DNA from: Mediterraneibacter gnavus ATCC 29149
GTDB lineage: Bacteria > Bacillota > Clostridia > Lachnospirales > Lachnospiraceae
DNA length: 64,000 nucleotides
Assembly: GCF_008121495.1 (NCBI RefSeq)
Contig: NZ_CP043051.1
Coordinates: 1,591,501-1,655,500 of the forward strand
Reading direction: 5' to 3'
The first letter of the stretch is position 1; each line of letters begins with the position of its first letter. The translations under genes were made by a program, and so were the position numbers. This document shows positions 45,552-52,155 of the stretch, piece after piece. The notes under the pieces are model-generated. The model was not told where the DNA came from and did not search any database. It saw nothing but the letters and a program-made list of their open reading frames with translations.

Positions 45552-45941
45552 ATGAGAGATCCATTGTACCTTTATGGAGATGAACCGTATGAGGAGAATG
45601 AAAATGTAATACTGATTCCAAAGGAACTGGTATTTACAGAAGCATTTGCAAAGCTACCCGGAGACGCACAGATCTTATATTTTGTAATGTTGGAGTATCT
45701 GAATGATGCAGAAGAGAAAGGATGGATTGATGAAGAAGGAAAGCTCTATATTGAGTTTCCAATCCAGGAGATTATGAATCTGCTCCATTGCAGCGAAAGA
45801 AAAGCAATCCGGTTATTGGAAGAATTGGATGAACAAAAGGGGCTGGGGTTAATCAAGAAAAAAACACAGGGTGGCAAGAAACCAAACAGGCTGTATTTAA
45901 AGCCACTTGCAAAGGTGTTAAAAGAACTGAAAGAAAAGTAA
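45552..45941 (+). CDS. RepA_N-type short replication protein
   Basis: 129 residues. DPLYLYGDEPYEENENVILIPKELVFTEAFAKLPGDAQILYFVMLEYLNDAEEKGWIDEEGKLYI matches the winged-helix N-terminal domain of RepA_N initiators, as does LLHCSERKAIRLLEELDEQKGLGLI. It lacks the long C-terminal part of the full-length protein at 46197, with which it shares this layout (IPKELVFT in both). It may be a modulator of replication or a truncated paralogue. Confidence 0.75.
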   Translation: MRDPLYLYGDEPYEENENVILIPKELVFTEAFAKLPGDAQILYFVMLEYLNDAEEKGWIDEEGKLYIEFPIQEIMNLLHCSERKAIRLLEELDEQKGLGLIKKKTQGGKKPNRLYLKPLAKVLKELKEK

Positions 45942-45960
45942 TGTTCCGAAATTCGGAACG
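45942..45960. repeat. Element palindrome, site 7
   Basis: TGTTCCGAAATTCGGAACG, one outer mismatch, 14 bp before the ATG at 45975. Confidence 0.93.
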
Positions 45961-45974
45961 GAACAGGAGCAGAT

Positions 45975-46193
45975 ATGGGGAAACTATCAAAGTACACGAG
46001 AAAAAGACTTTTCAAATTATTGGTAGCAATAGGGATGTTCGGTCTGATGGCAGTATGGGATCGTGTAATCCCACAAGATACAGCATGGAAACTGGCGGTC
46101 AGTATGCTGTTAGGTGGTGCGGGTCTTTTTATAAGTATCCGGCTTTTGAGCAAGCCTGACGTACAAGAGAAACAACAGGGAAGAGAGGAATAA
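45975..46193 (+). CDS. Small two-helix membrane protein
   Basis: 72 residues with a basic N-terminus (MGKLSKYTRKRLFK) and two hydrophobic segments (LLVAIGMFGLMAV; LAVSMLLGGAGLFISIRLL). Starts behind GGAGCAG. Sits between the short and the full-length RepA_N genes. No family recognised. Confidence 0.55.
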   Translation: MGKLSKYTRKRLFKLLVAIGMFGLMAVWDRVIPQDTAWKLAVSMLLGGAGLFISIRLLSKPDVQEKQQGREE

Positions 46194-46196
46194 GGC

Positions 46197-47423
46197 ATGA
46201 AACGACGACTGTATTATTATGGGGAAGATGTTCTGAGTAAATCTTTTTTGATTTTGCCAAAGGAACTGGTATTTACCAAAAGTTTGGCAAATATGTCTGC
46301 AAAATCTAAGATTTTATATTGTGTGCTCAGGGAGCGTTTGATGTTGTCTGCAAGAAATAACTGGACAGACGAAAATGGAAGAATCTATATCATCTATTCC
46401 ATCGAAAAAATAGCAGAAGATCTGTTTTACAGCAGGGCAACAATCATGCGTATGATGGACGAACTAGAGCACCTTGGACTGATAGAAAGACGGAAGCAAG
46501 GACTTGGAAAACCCAATTTAGTGTATCTTTGCAATTCTGAGACTATCGCAGAATTATTGTCCGGAGCAGACATTGAGATTGAGGAATGGGAACAGGGAGA
46601 AACAGAACATCGATTGACCTGTCAGATTTGCAACCCAGAACATACAGCTATCGAAGAAGTGACAGAAACAGTGGAAACACAGGAAGAACCAGTTATTTTG
46701 GATGTGACCTGTCAGATTTGCAACCCGGAGGAAAGTAGAATAGAACAGCAAGAACAGATAGAATCCGAAGATCGTGCAACCGATCAGCAGTATCAAAACT
46801 GGCAGTCCCAAAACCAAAATGACCCGATGACCTGCCAGATTTGCAACTTCCAGAAGTATCAGGATTGCAACTCTAATAATACTGAGTATAAAAAGAATAA
46901 TAGATATAAACATCTATCTATCATGTATACAGTAAATCATTCAAGAGTACAGGATCGATGGATGGATCGAGACTGTGTAGAAGCATTTTTCCGGAAGAAG
47001 TGGGAATATGATGTTTTGCTGCAGGACGGAGCAGATGCAGACTTGTTGTCAGTACTGCTTGCTGTAGCAGTGGACACGTGCAGCCGAAGGAGTACCACAA
47101 TTCATCGATTTGGGAGACGGGAATATACAACAGCAGAACTGCGGGCACAATTTTCCAAACTGACCATGTCACATATCCAATATGTGTTATATTCCCTGGG
47201 GCAGACTACCACCCGGATCCACAATATCCGAGCCTATCTTCTGACCAGTCTGTATAATGCGCCGGATACCATGACCTTTTATTACAGCCGGAAAGTCTAC
47301 GAAGATTTGGGGTATCAGCCGGTTTCAAATTTTGGAAACCATGATCAATCAGATTCGTTCCGAATTTCGGAACATAGACTTTTTTCTAGGAGTGTAATCA
47401 GGGAACAGTATGCGTGGAGGTGA
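46197..47423 (+). CDS. RepA_N replication initiator with C-terminal DUF6017-like region
   Basis: 408 residues. The N-terminal winged-helix domain (SFLILPKELVFTKSLANMSAKSKILYCVLRERLMLSARNNWTDENGRIYI; YSRATIMRMMDELEHLGLIERR) is that of RepA_N initiators of Firmicute plasmids. The middle (about 140-225) is low complexity and holds three TCQICN repeats. The C-terminal 160 residues (SRVQDRWMDRDCVEAFFRKKWEYDVLL; VLYSLGQTTTRIHNIRAYLLTSLYNAP) match the domain often attached to RepA_N proteins in Lachnospiraceae elements. It should allow the excised element to replicate. A palindrome (site 8) lies in its last codons. Confidence 0.82.
   Translation: MKRRLYYYGEDVLSKSFLILPKELVFTKSLANMSAKSKILYCVLRERLMLSARNNWTDENGRIYIIYSIEKIAEDLFYSRATIMRMMDELEHLGLIERRKQGLGKPNLVYLCNSETIAELLSGADIEIEEWEQGETEHRLTCQICNPEHTAIEEVTETVETQEEPVILDVTCQICNPEESRIEQQEQIESEDRATDQQYQNWQSQNQNDPMTCQICNFQKYQDCNSNNTEYKKNNRYKHLSIMYTVNHSRVQDRWMDRDCVEAFFRKKWEYDVLLQDGADADLLSVLLAVAVDTCSRRSTTIHRFGRREYTTAELRAQFSKLTMSHIQYVLYSLGQTTTRIHNIRAYLLTSLYNAPDTMTFYYSRKVYEDLGYQPVSNFGNHDQSDSFRISEHRLFSRSVIREQYAWR
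46615..46848 (+). repeat. Three iterons inside the rep gene (candidate origin)
   Basis: TGACCTGTCAGATTTGCAAC occurs at 46615 and 46705, and with one change at 46828 (spacing 90 and 123 bp). They encode the TCQICN peptides. RepA_N plasmids carry their replication origin as repeats within the rep coding sequence, which fits this location. Confidence 0.6.
47356..47374. repeat. Element palindrome, site 8
   Basis: CGTTCCGAATTTCGGAACA, one outer mismatch, inside the 3' end of the rep gene. Confidence 0.92.
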
Positions 47424-47428
47424 AAAGG

Positions 47429-47578
47429 ATGAAATGTCCATTTTGTGGATCCGACAGAGGGTATTACCAGATCGAAAGAGCACATAGAGCTTTACTGTTT
47501 AATTTTGACGGTAAACCAATCGGGGGAACAGAAGATGTTACAGATTATGCAGGACGCAGGAAACTAATTAACGCTTAA
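47429..47578 (+). CDS. Small zinc-ribbon-like protein, 49 residues
   Basis: ATG at 47429, behind GGAGGTGAAAAGG that overlaps the rep stop codon. Begins MKCPFCGSDRGYYQIERAHR, a CPxCG knuckle with only one Cys pair, so any zinc site would need a dimer or other ligands. Ends RRKLINA. Translational coupling to the rep gene is likely. Function unknown. Confidence 0.55.
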   Translation: MKCPFCGSDRGYYQIERAHRALLFNFDGKPIGGTEDVTDYAGRRKLINA

Positions 47579-47620
47579 TACTTCCACGGAAGTTATTTGA
47601 GGAAACGGAGTGAGAAAAAT

Positions 47621-48499
47621 TTGAGCAAAAAAATTGAACTCATACATATCAAGCCCTGGGAACGTGACCAGTATCCGGATTTTAAATCTAAAACAGAGCT
47701 AAAGAAACAGAAATTGATGCCGGGCTATCATGTGAAACCAAGAGCTATTGTAGAATGGAAAAAATATGAGGATTATTACCTTTATGACAGGAACAAAACC
47801 GTTCCATATCACGAATCACAGAGAGAAAAGAAGAGGAAGAGGATGGAAAAGAAAAAGCGGGACGAAGCACGAACTTGTAAAGGCTGTGGGACGAAATTTC
47901 ATTCTTATTTGCTTCGCCACAAGGGAGTACCATTTCGGCAAGCAGAACGATTGTGTGCAGATTGCTATTTTAAAACATTTCAGAAATACAAAAAAGGAAT
48001 CGTGTATGATTTAGAGACCACTGGGGTAAATCCATGGAAGGATGAACCGTTGTCTATGTGCATTATGGATCTGCAGGGAAAAGTAATTTTTGAACATTAC
48101 TTTAGGCCGGAGCATACAAAATCCTGGCCAGATGCGGCAGCGATTCATGGAATTACACCAGAAAAGGTGGCAAATGAATCTCCGATGTCCTTCTATCGGG
48201 ATCAGATTCAGAAAATTTTCGATGCTTCAGATATTTTGATTACCTATAACGGGATTAACTTTGATGATTCATTTTTAGAAGCTGCGGGCATCAAGCTCCC
48301 AGAAGTAATGCAATTTGATGTGATGCGTGAGTATGCCTGGCTGATACATGATTGGGATGAATATCATCAGGGGTGGCGTTGGTGGAGACTGATTGATTGT
48401 GCAGCGTATTATGGCTATGAGTTTTCGGCTCATGATGCAGCCGAAGATGTAAAAGCAACGCTATATTGTTACAAGAAGATGGTTTTTGGGGAGAACTAA
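47621..48499 (+). CDS. DEDDh 3'-5' exonuclease (DnaQ-like)
   Basis: About 292 residues if it starts at the TTG at 47621, ten bases after CGGAG; a TTG at 47597 would add eight residues. The N-terminus is basic, followed by a four-Cys zinc finger (CKGCGTKF .. LCADCYF, about 90-120). The exonuclease domain has motif I DLETTGV, motif II TYNGINFDDSFL and motif III HDAAEDV with the catalytic His. It degrades or proofreads DNA ends. Likely part of the element's DNA maintenance. Site 9 follows its stop codon. Confidence 0.85.
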   Translation: MSKKIELIHIKPWERDQYPDFKSKTELKKQKLMPGYHVKPRAIVEWKKYEDYYLYDRNKTVPYHESQREKKRKRMEKKKRDEARTCKGCGTKFHSYLLRHKGVPFRQAERLCADCYFKTFQKYKKGIVYDLETTGVNPWKDEPLSMCIMDLQGKVIFEHYFRPEHTKSWPDAAAIHGITPEKVANESPMSFYRDQIQKIFDASDILITYNGINFDDSFLEAAGIKLPEVMQFDVMREYAWLIHDWDEYHQGWRWWRLIDCAAYYGYEFSAHDAAEDVKATLYCYKKMVFGEN

Positions 48500-48510
48500 G
48501 CTGGCTGTTA

Positions 48511-48529
48511 TGTTCCGAAATTCGGAACA
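48511..48529. repeat. Element palindrome, site 9
   Basis: TGTTCCGAAATTCGGAACA, 13 bp before the ATG at 48543. Confidence 0.95.
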
Positions 48530-48542
48530 GGAAGGAGAAAAC

Positions 48543-49211
48543 ATGAGGAAAATAGAACCGGCAAAAGCTGTAGCAGAACCCCTGTTTCAGATGGCTGGTA
48601 AAGAAAAGTACAGAATAAGAAGGAGAAGAGAGGAACAAGAAAAGAGGATAAGTTCCGAATTTCGGAACAAGTGGAAGGGCTTGAAAATATTTTCGATAGG
48701 TGAGAACAAAAGAAAGGATGGAATGATGGAAAAACAAAGCAACTCCCGAGGAACATGGAAAATGCGAATGTGGACGTTTTTGAAATTGGTGAACTGGATT
48801 TGCAAAAAGTATTGCGGATTTGTTGCAGCAACGGGATGTGTTTTCGGAACCATTGTGCTGTACGTGTTGGCAACAGAAGCTTCAGTTCAGATATCCATAG
48901 CTCAGAAAGACTATGAAATGTTATTGCCAGGGACATTTACTATAGGTGCTGCAATCTATATTTTATTTATGACAGGATATAGGGAAATTTGTTGTAGGAA
49001 CAAGTTTTCAGTAGAGGTTCCCTTCTTGGAGAGTTTTTATTTGCTCCTAATTGTAGTATTGTTTATGAAATTTCATCTGTGGAAGGATCTGTATACGATT
49101 GCTGGTTATGCGGTGCTTTTCCTGTTCGTTTTTTCAGGCGTGGAAACAGTACTACAGACCCAAAAAACTAAGGGAGAAAATGCAAAACCTGATGATTACA
49201 AGGAAAATTAA
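48543..49211 (+). CDS. Unrecognised membrane protein
   Basis: 222 residues from the ATG at 48543 behind GGAAGGAGAAAAC. The N-terminal 60 residues are highly basic (YRIRRRREEQEKR). Four hydrophobic segments follow (about 98-114, 130-148, 165-180, 188-204). A palindrome (site 10) lies in the basic part (ISSEFRN). An internal start at 48723/48726 (MMEK) is possible and would leave only the membrane part. No family recognised. Confidence 0.6.
   Translation: MRKIEPAKAVAEPLFQMAGKEKYRIRRRREEQEKRISSEFRNKWKGLKIFSIGENKRKDGMMEKQSNSRGTWKMRMWTFLKLVNWICKKYCGFVAATGCVFGTIVLYVLATEASVQISIAQKDYEMLLPGTFTIGAAIYILFMTGYREICCRNKFSVEVPFLESFYLLLIVVLFMKFHLWKDLYTIAGYAVLFLFVFSGVETVLQTQKTKGENAKPDDYKEN
48651..48669. repeat. 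Element palindrome, site 10
   Basis: AGTTCCGAATTTCGGAACA, one outer mismatch, inside coding sequence. Confidence 0.92.
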
Positions 49212-49214
49212 GTT

Positions 49215-49233
49215 TGTTCCGAAATTCGGAACA
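49215..49233. repeat. Element palindrome, site 11
   Basis: TGTTCCGAAATTCGGAACA. Last copy before a 10.6-kb stretch with none. Confidence 0.95.
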
Positions 49234-49252
49234 TCGCAAATAACAGGAGGGA

Positions 49253-49381
49253 TATGATTCGAGAATATCTGAACAAGTATGATTTCTAACTCTTAGAAAT
49301 GCTGGCTTTGAAAGACTTGAATAATCCATATGCTTTGGATAAAATAGTGGTAGAATTATCAAGAAAAAAGGAGACGGTTTT
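49253..49381 (+). pseudogene. Short gene with an in-frame stop
   Basis: An ATG at 49253 behind GGAGGG opens MIREYLNKYDF, then TAA at 49286. The same frame continues LLEMLALKDLNNPYALDKIV for 30 more codons. It looks like a small element gene (helical, about 45 residues) interrupted by a nonsense mutation. The second part could restart at the ATG at 49298. Confidence 0.4.
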
Positions 49382-49570
49382 ATGTCATACTATGTATCTG
49401 GCTACTATCAGGAAAAAGCAATTTTGAAAAAGGAAGGACAGCTGTTTTTCCTAAAATGCGAGGAAGCGGATGCACCGACTGGTACAATGGTGCAAGGAAA
49501 CACGGCCAGATTGATAACGGAACTTCCAGAAAAGGAACAACAGGAAATTCGTCAGATTTATGCGAGTTAA
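49382..49570 (+). CDS. Unrecognised 62-residue protein
   Basis: Start behind AAAGGAGACG. YYVSGYYQEKAILKKEGQLFFLKCEEADAPTGTMVQ suggests a small beta-rich fold; no motif known. 15 bp before the Fic-like gene, likely co-transcribed with it. Confidence 0.5.
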   Translation: MSYYVSGYYQEKAILKKEGQLFFLKCEEADAPTGTMVQGNTARLITELPEKEQQEIRQIYAS

Positions 49571-49585
49571 GAAAGGAAAAAGAAG

Positions 49586-50317
49586 ATGATTCAAGATAAA
49601 TTCTCAATGGAGCAACAAGACAATATTTTTTATGCAAAGCGAAACATTGTAGATAGTATTTATTCCCAGTCAAAATTAGAAGGAATTGCGGTTACCTTTC
49701 CAGATACACAGGAAATCTATGAGGGACGTAGCGTTGCCGGATTAAGTGTGGAGGATATCGTAAAAGTAAATAACCTAAAACATGGATGGGAATTTTTGTT
49801 TGATACAGTAGATTATCCATTAGATTTGCGTTATGTGCGTCAATTAAACAAAGAAATTGGTGTAGGAATCGTAACAAATGCTGGGGATTTGAGAAATTCA
49901 GATGTCAGTATTGGTGGAACATCTTGGAAGCCAGAGATTCCAATTTATGAAAAAATAGAATCGGAGATTCAGGCGATTATGAATGCGGATCTGTCCGTGA
50001 CTGAAAGAGCGATTACGATCATGCTTTATATCATGCGTTCCCAGATGTTTTTTGATGGAAATAAGCGGACGGCGCAGCTTGCAGCCAATCAGATCATGAT
50101 TCAAGGCGGTGCAGGTGTTCTCCGTATTCCGGTAGAGTGTCAGAAGGAATTTTTCGCAAAGCTGATTGGATATTATGAAACAGGGGATATGAGAGAAGTG
50201 AAACGCTTTGTTTATGATACATCCATTGATGGATTTGTAAAGAAACAGACAGAACAACCGGAAATATCTGCAGAGATGTTCCGAAAAGCGGTTCAGGAAA
50301 AACGGTTCCGGAAGTAA
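49586..50317 (+). CDS. Fic-like protein with an altered catalytic motif
   Basis: 243 residues. The Fic core is clear: AITIMLYIMRSQMFFDGNKRTAQLAANQIMI corresponds to the HPFxDGNxRT motif, but Gln takes the place of the catalytic His (QMFFDGNKRT). An N-terminal SKLEGI resembles the autoinhibitory helix of class II Fic proteins. With the His gone AMP transfer would be impaired; other Fic-fold proteins use variant motifs for different chemistry. First larger gene of the palindrome-free region. The gene is intact, unlike the Fic gene at 1973. Confidence 0.8.
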   Translation: MIQDKFSMEQQDNIFYAKRNIVDSIYSQSKLEGIAVTFPDTQEIYEGRSVAGLSVEDIVKVNNLKHGWEFLFDTVDYPLDLRYVRQLNKEIGVGIVTNAGDLRNSDVSIGGTSWKPEIPIYEKIESEIQAIMNADLSVTERAITIMLYIMRSQMFFDGNKRTAQLAANQIMIQGGAGVLRIPVECQKEFFAKLIGYYETGDMREVKRFVYDTSIDGFVKKQTEQPEISAEMFRKAVQEKRFRK

Positions 50318-50322
50318 AGTTT

Positions 50323-50400
50323 GCGGACTCAGGGTAACCTAAAGTAACGTAAAGTAACCTAGAAAGCACCTTACAAAGGTGATATACTAAAATTGGAAAA
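50323..50400 (+). promoter_or_regulatory. GTAAC-repeat promoter module, copy 1
   Basis: 78 bp, 74 of which are identical to copy 2 at 50791. Three GTAAC repeats at exactly 10-bp spacing (50334, 50344, 50354) are followed by a CACCTT/AAGGTG inverted repeat and a -10 TATACT (50383-50388). No -35 box; the repeats take its place, which points to an activator. Gene start at 50415. Confidence 0.75.
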
Positions 50401-50414
50401 AAGGAGATCACAGG

Positions 50415-50789
50415 ATGGAATCGGATTCAATTTTTCATAATCCCTATATAGAAAAACTGTTATCCGCAGAAATAAGGCTTTGGGAAATTCCCAAAGAGGA
50501 ATTGCGAGGGTCTATGGCATGGGAAATTTATCTGTCGGCCTTCCGGGCGGACAGAGCATTGTCGAAGTCCCATTATGAAACGGATTTATGTTTATTAAAA
50601 GAAGAAATAGAACAGGCGAGAAAAACAACAGATTTTAGTTTTACACATTGTCTGGAACGGTTGTATGAAGATAAGAGGTCAGAGTATGAACTGGTGTATC
50701 GATTAAAGAAGGATCCTATGTTAGAAATAAAGCCGACATCCAGAAAGGTCAGTATTTTTCAATATCTGCGGATGAAAAAACGGCTTTAA
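50415..50789 (+). CDS. Unrecognised 124-residue protein
   Basis: Starts behind AAAAAAGGAGATCACAGG. Helical and charged (FHNPYIEKLLSAEIRLWEIPKEELRGSMAWEIYLSAFRADR; FTHCLERLYEDKRSEYELVYRLKKDPML). No signal or membrane segment. Controlled by the copy 1 promoter module and followed by copy 2, so it shares a regulator with the gene at 50892. Confidence 0.55.
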   Translation: MESDSIFHNPYIEKLLSAEIRLWEIPKEELRGSMAWEIYLSAFRADRALSKSHYETDLCLLKEEIEQARKTTDFSFTHCLERLYEDKRSEYELVYRLKKDPMLEIKPTSRKVSIFQYLRMKKRL

Positions 50790-50790
50790 G

Positions 50791-50868
50791 GCGGACGCAG
50801 GGTAACCTAAAGTAACGTAAAGTAACCTAGAAAGCACCTTGCAAAGGTGGTATACTAAAATTAGAAAA
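50791..50868 (+). promoter_or_regulatory. GTAAC-repeat promoter module, copy 2
   Basis: GTAAC at 50802, 50812 and 50822, inverted CACCTT/AAGGTG, -10 TATACT at 50851-50856, gene start at 50892. Four differences from copy 1, none in the GTAAC repeats. Confidence 0.75.
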
Positions 50869-50891
50869 GTATAGAAAAGGAGCGAAGAGGA

Positions 50892-51788
50892 ATGAAAGAA
50901 ATGTGGAAAAAATACAAACGACAGATCCAGATTGGTGGGGGAATCTGTTTGATCGCAGCATTGGGGATCGGCGGATATGTAGCAGCGAATCAGGATACCA
51001 CTGTGCAGACAAAGGTAGAGACAAAACAGGAGGCAAAGTCCTCCAATCAGAAGATTGCAAAAACGAATTCGAAAGATACAGCTTCTGCGAAGAAAACGGA
51101 TCCGAAACAGGATACTGGAAAAAAGGAAGAAACCAAGTCTGAAAAGACAGGGGAAAAAGAGGAAACCATAGCAAAAAAGTCAGAAAATTCTGACAATAAG
51201 AAATCTACAGAAAAGGCGGATAAGAAAGAATCGGTAAAAGCAGAGAAAGAAACAGGAAAAACAGAATCTTCTTCCAAATCGGAGCAGAAACCGAGTCAAC
51301 CGGGATCCAAACCAGAACAGAAGCCCAACAAACCACAGACGAAGCCGAGTCAGCCGGAATCTAAGCCGGAACAAAAACCGAGTAAGCCGGAACAGAAGCC
51401 GAGCCAGCCAGAGTCGAAACCAGAAAAACCACAGCATACCCACACCTGGCAGGAGAAGACCCATACAGTCAATCATCCGGAAGTGGGACATAACGAGCAG
51501 TATGTGGTAAAAGAAGCCTGGACAGAGACAGTCACAGAAGATGTCTATGATCCATGGGAGTGCTGCAACGTCTGCGGAGCGGACTGTACAGCGGATCCAT
51601 CCGGCCACATGAAACAGCACGCCTTAGCAGGAGAAGGTGGAGGACGCCATACAGAGTATTACAAAACAGTGACGAGAACGGTGGAACATCCGGCAGAGTA
51701 TGGAACACGCTATGTAGTCGATACCCCAGCCTGGACAGAGACTGTCAGTGATGGATTTTTCTGTACTGGATGTGGAGCAAAGAAATAG
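50892..51788 (+). CDS. Membrane-tethered protein with Lys/Pro stalk and Cys-rich end
   Basis: 298 residues. A basic start and one membrane helix (about 13-31, IGGGICLIAALGIGGYVAA) lead to a long Lys/Glu/Ser-rich stalk (35-130), Pro-rich repeats (SKPEQKPSQPESKPEQKPS and similar, 130-178) and a C-terminal domain of two similar halves (HTVNHPEVGHNEQYVVKEAWTETV; RTVEHPAEYGTRYVVDTPAWTETV) with Cys pairs CCNVCGADC and CTGCGAKK that suggest zinc binding. Probably displayed on the outer surface, spanning the wall through the stalk. Precedes the pilus operon. Confidence 0.65.
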   Translation: MKEMWKKYKRQIQIGGGICLIAALGIGGYVAANQDTTVQTKVETKQEAKSSNQKIAKTNSKDTASAKKTDPKQDTGKKEETKSEKTGEKEETIAKKSENSDNKKSTEKADKKESVKAEKETGKTESSSKSEQKPSQPGSKPEQKPNKPQTKPSQPESKPEQKPSKPEQKPSQPESKPEKPQHTHTWQEKTHTVNHPEVGHNEQYVVKEAWTETVTEDVYDPWECCNVCGADCTADPSGHMKQHALAGEGGGRHTEYYKTVTRTVEHPAEYGTRYVVDTPAWTETVSDGFFCTGCGAKK

Positions 51789-51803
51789 CAGGGAGGAGTA
51801 CAT

Positions 51804-51986
51804 ATGGCAGAGAAAGAGCGAATGCAGCCATTCTGGTATCAGGGGAATCTGATTGATCCCAATGAAGAACTGCCGTTTCCCTTAGAGCAGCTGGAAGCGG
51901 AGAATGCCTGGAATGACATGTGGGAGGCTATGACAGAAGAGGAACAGGATGCATATATCCGAGCAGAGTTTTGGGAAGGCAAATAA
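51804..51986 (+). CDS. Small acidic protein, 60 residues
   Basis: Start behind GGGAGGAGTACAT. Acidic and Trp-rich (FWYQGNLIDPNEELPFPLEQLEAENAWNDMWEAMTEEEQDAYIRAEFWEGK). No family known. 15 bp after the stalk protein gene; a terminator follows. Confidence 0.55.
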   Translation: MAEKERMQPFWYQGNLIDPNEELPFPLEQLEAENAWNDMWEAMTEEEQDAYIRAEFWEGK

Positions 51987-52006
51987 ACAAAAGACAGGAA
52001 AGAAAA

Positions 52007-52034
52007 AGGACATTCGAAAGAGTGTTCTTTTTTT
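52007..52034 (+). terminator. Terminator before the pilus operon
   Basis: AGGACATTC/GAGTGTTCT stem with a GAAA tetraloop and eight T. Separates the upstream transcript from the pilus genes. Confidence 0.85.
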
Positions 52035-52062
52035 GCGCCCATTTTGAAGGGAGGGAGCAAAA

Positions 52063-52107
52063 ATGAGACGATATCGGAACCGAATCCGGATTGCGGATTC
52101 TTCCTAA
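52063..52107 (+). CDS. Possible 14-codon leader peptide
   Basis: A good ribosome site (GGGAGGGAGC) precedes an ATG at 52063 that opens MRRYRNRIRIADSS and stops at 52107, 48 bp before the adhesin start. Five arginines in 14 codons. It may be a leader or a remnant. Confidence 0.35.
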   Translation: MRRYRNRIRIADSS

Positions 52108-52155
52108 CAGGAACTATTGCAGGAAGAACAAAAAGAAAAAAGGAGGGAAACTTGC

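Noticed and set aside
50323..50868. CRISPR array or transposon ends
   Set aside because: Only two copies, 468 bp apart with a gene between, and promoter features inside each; no spacers, cas genes, transposase or inverted ends.
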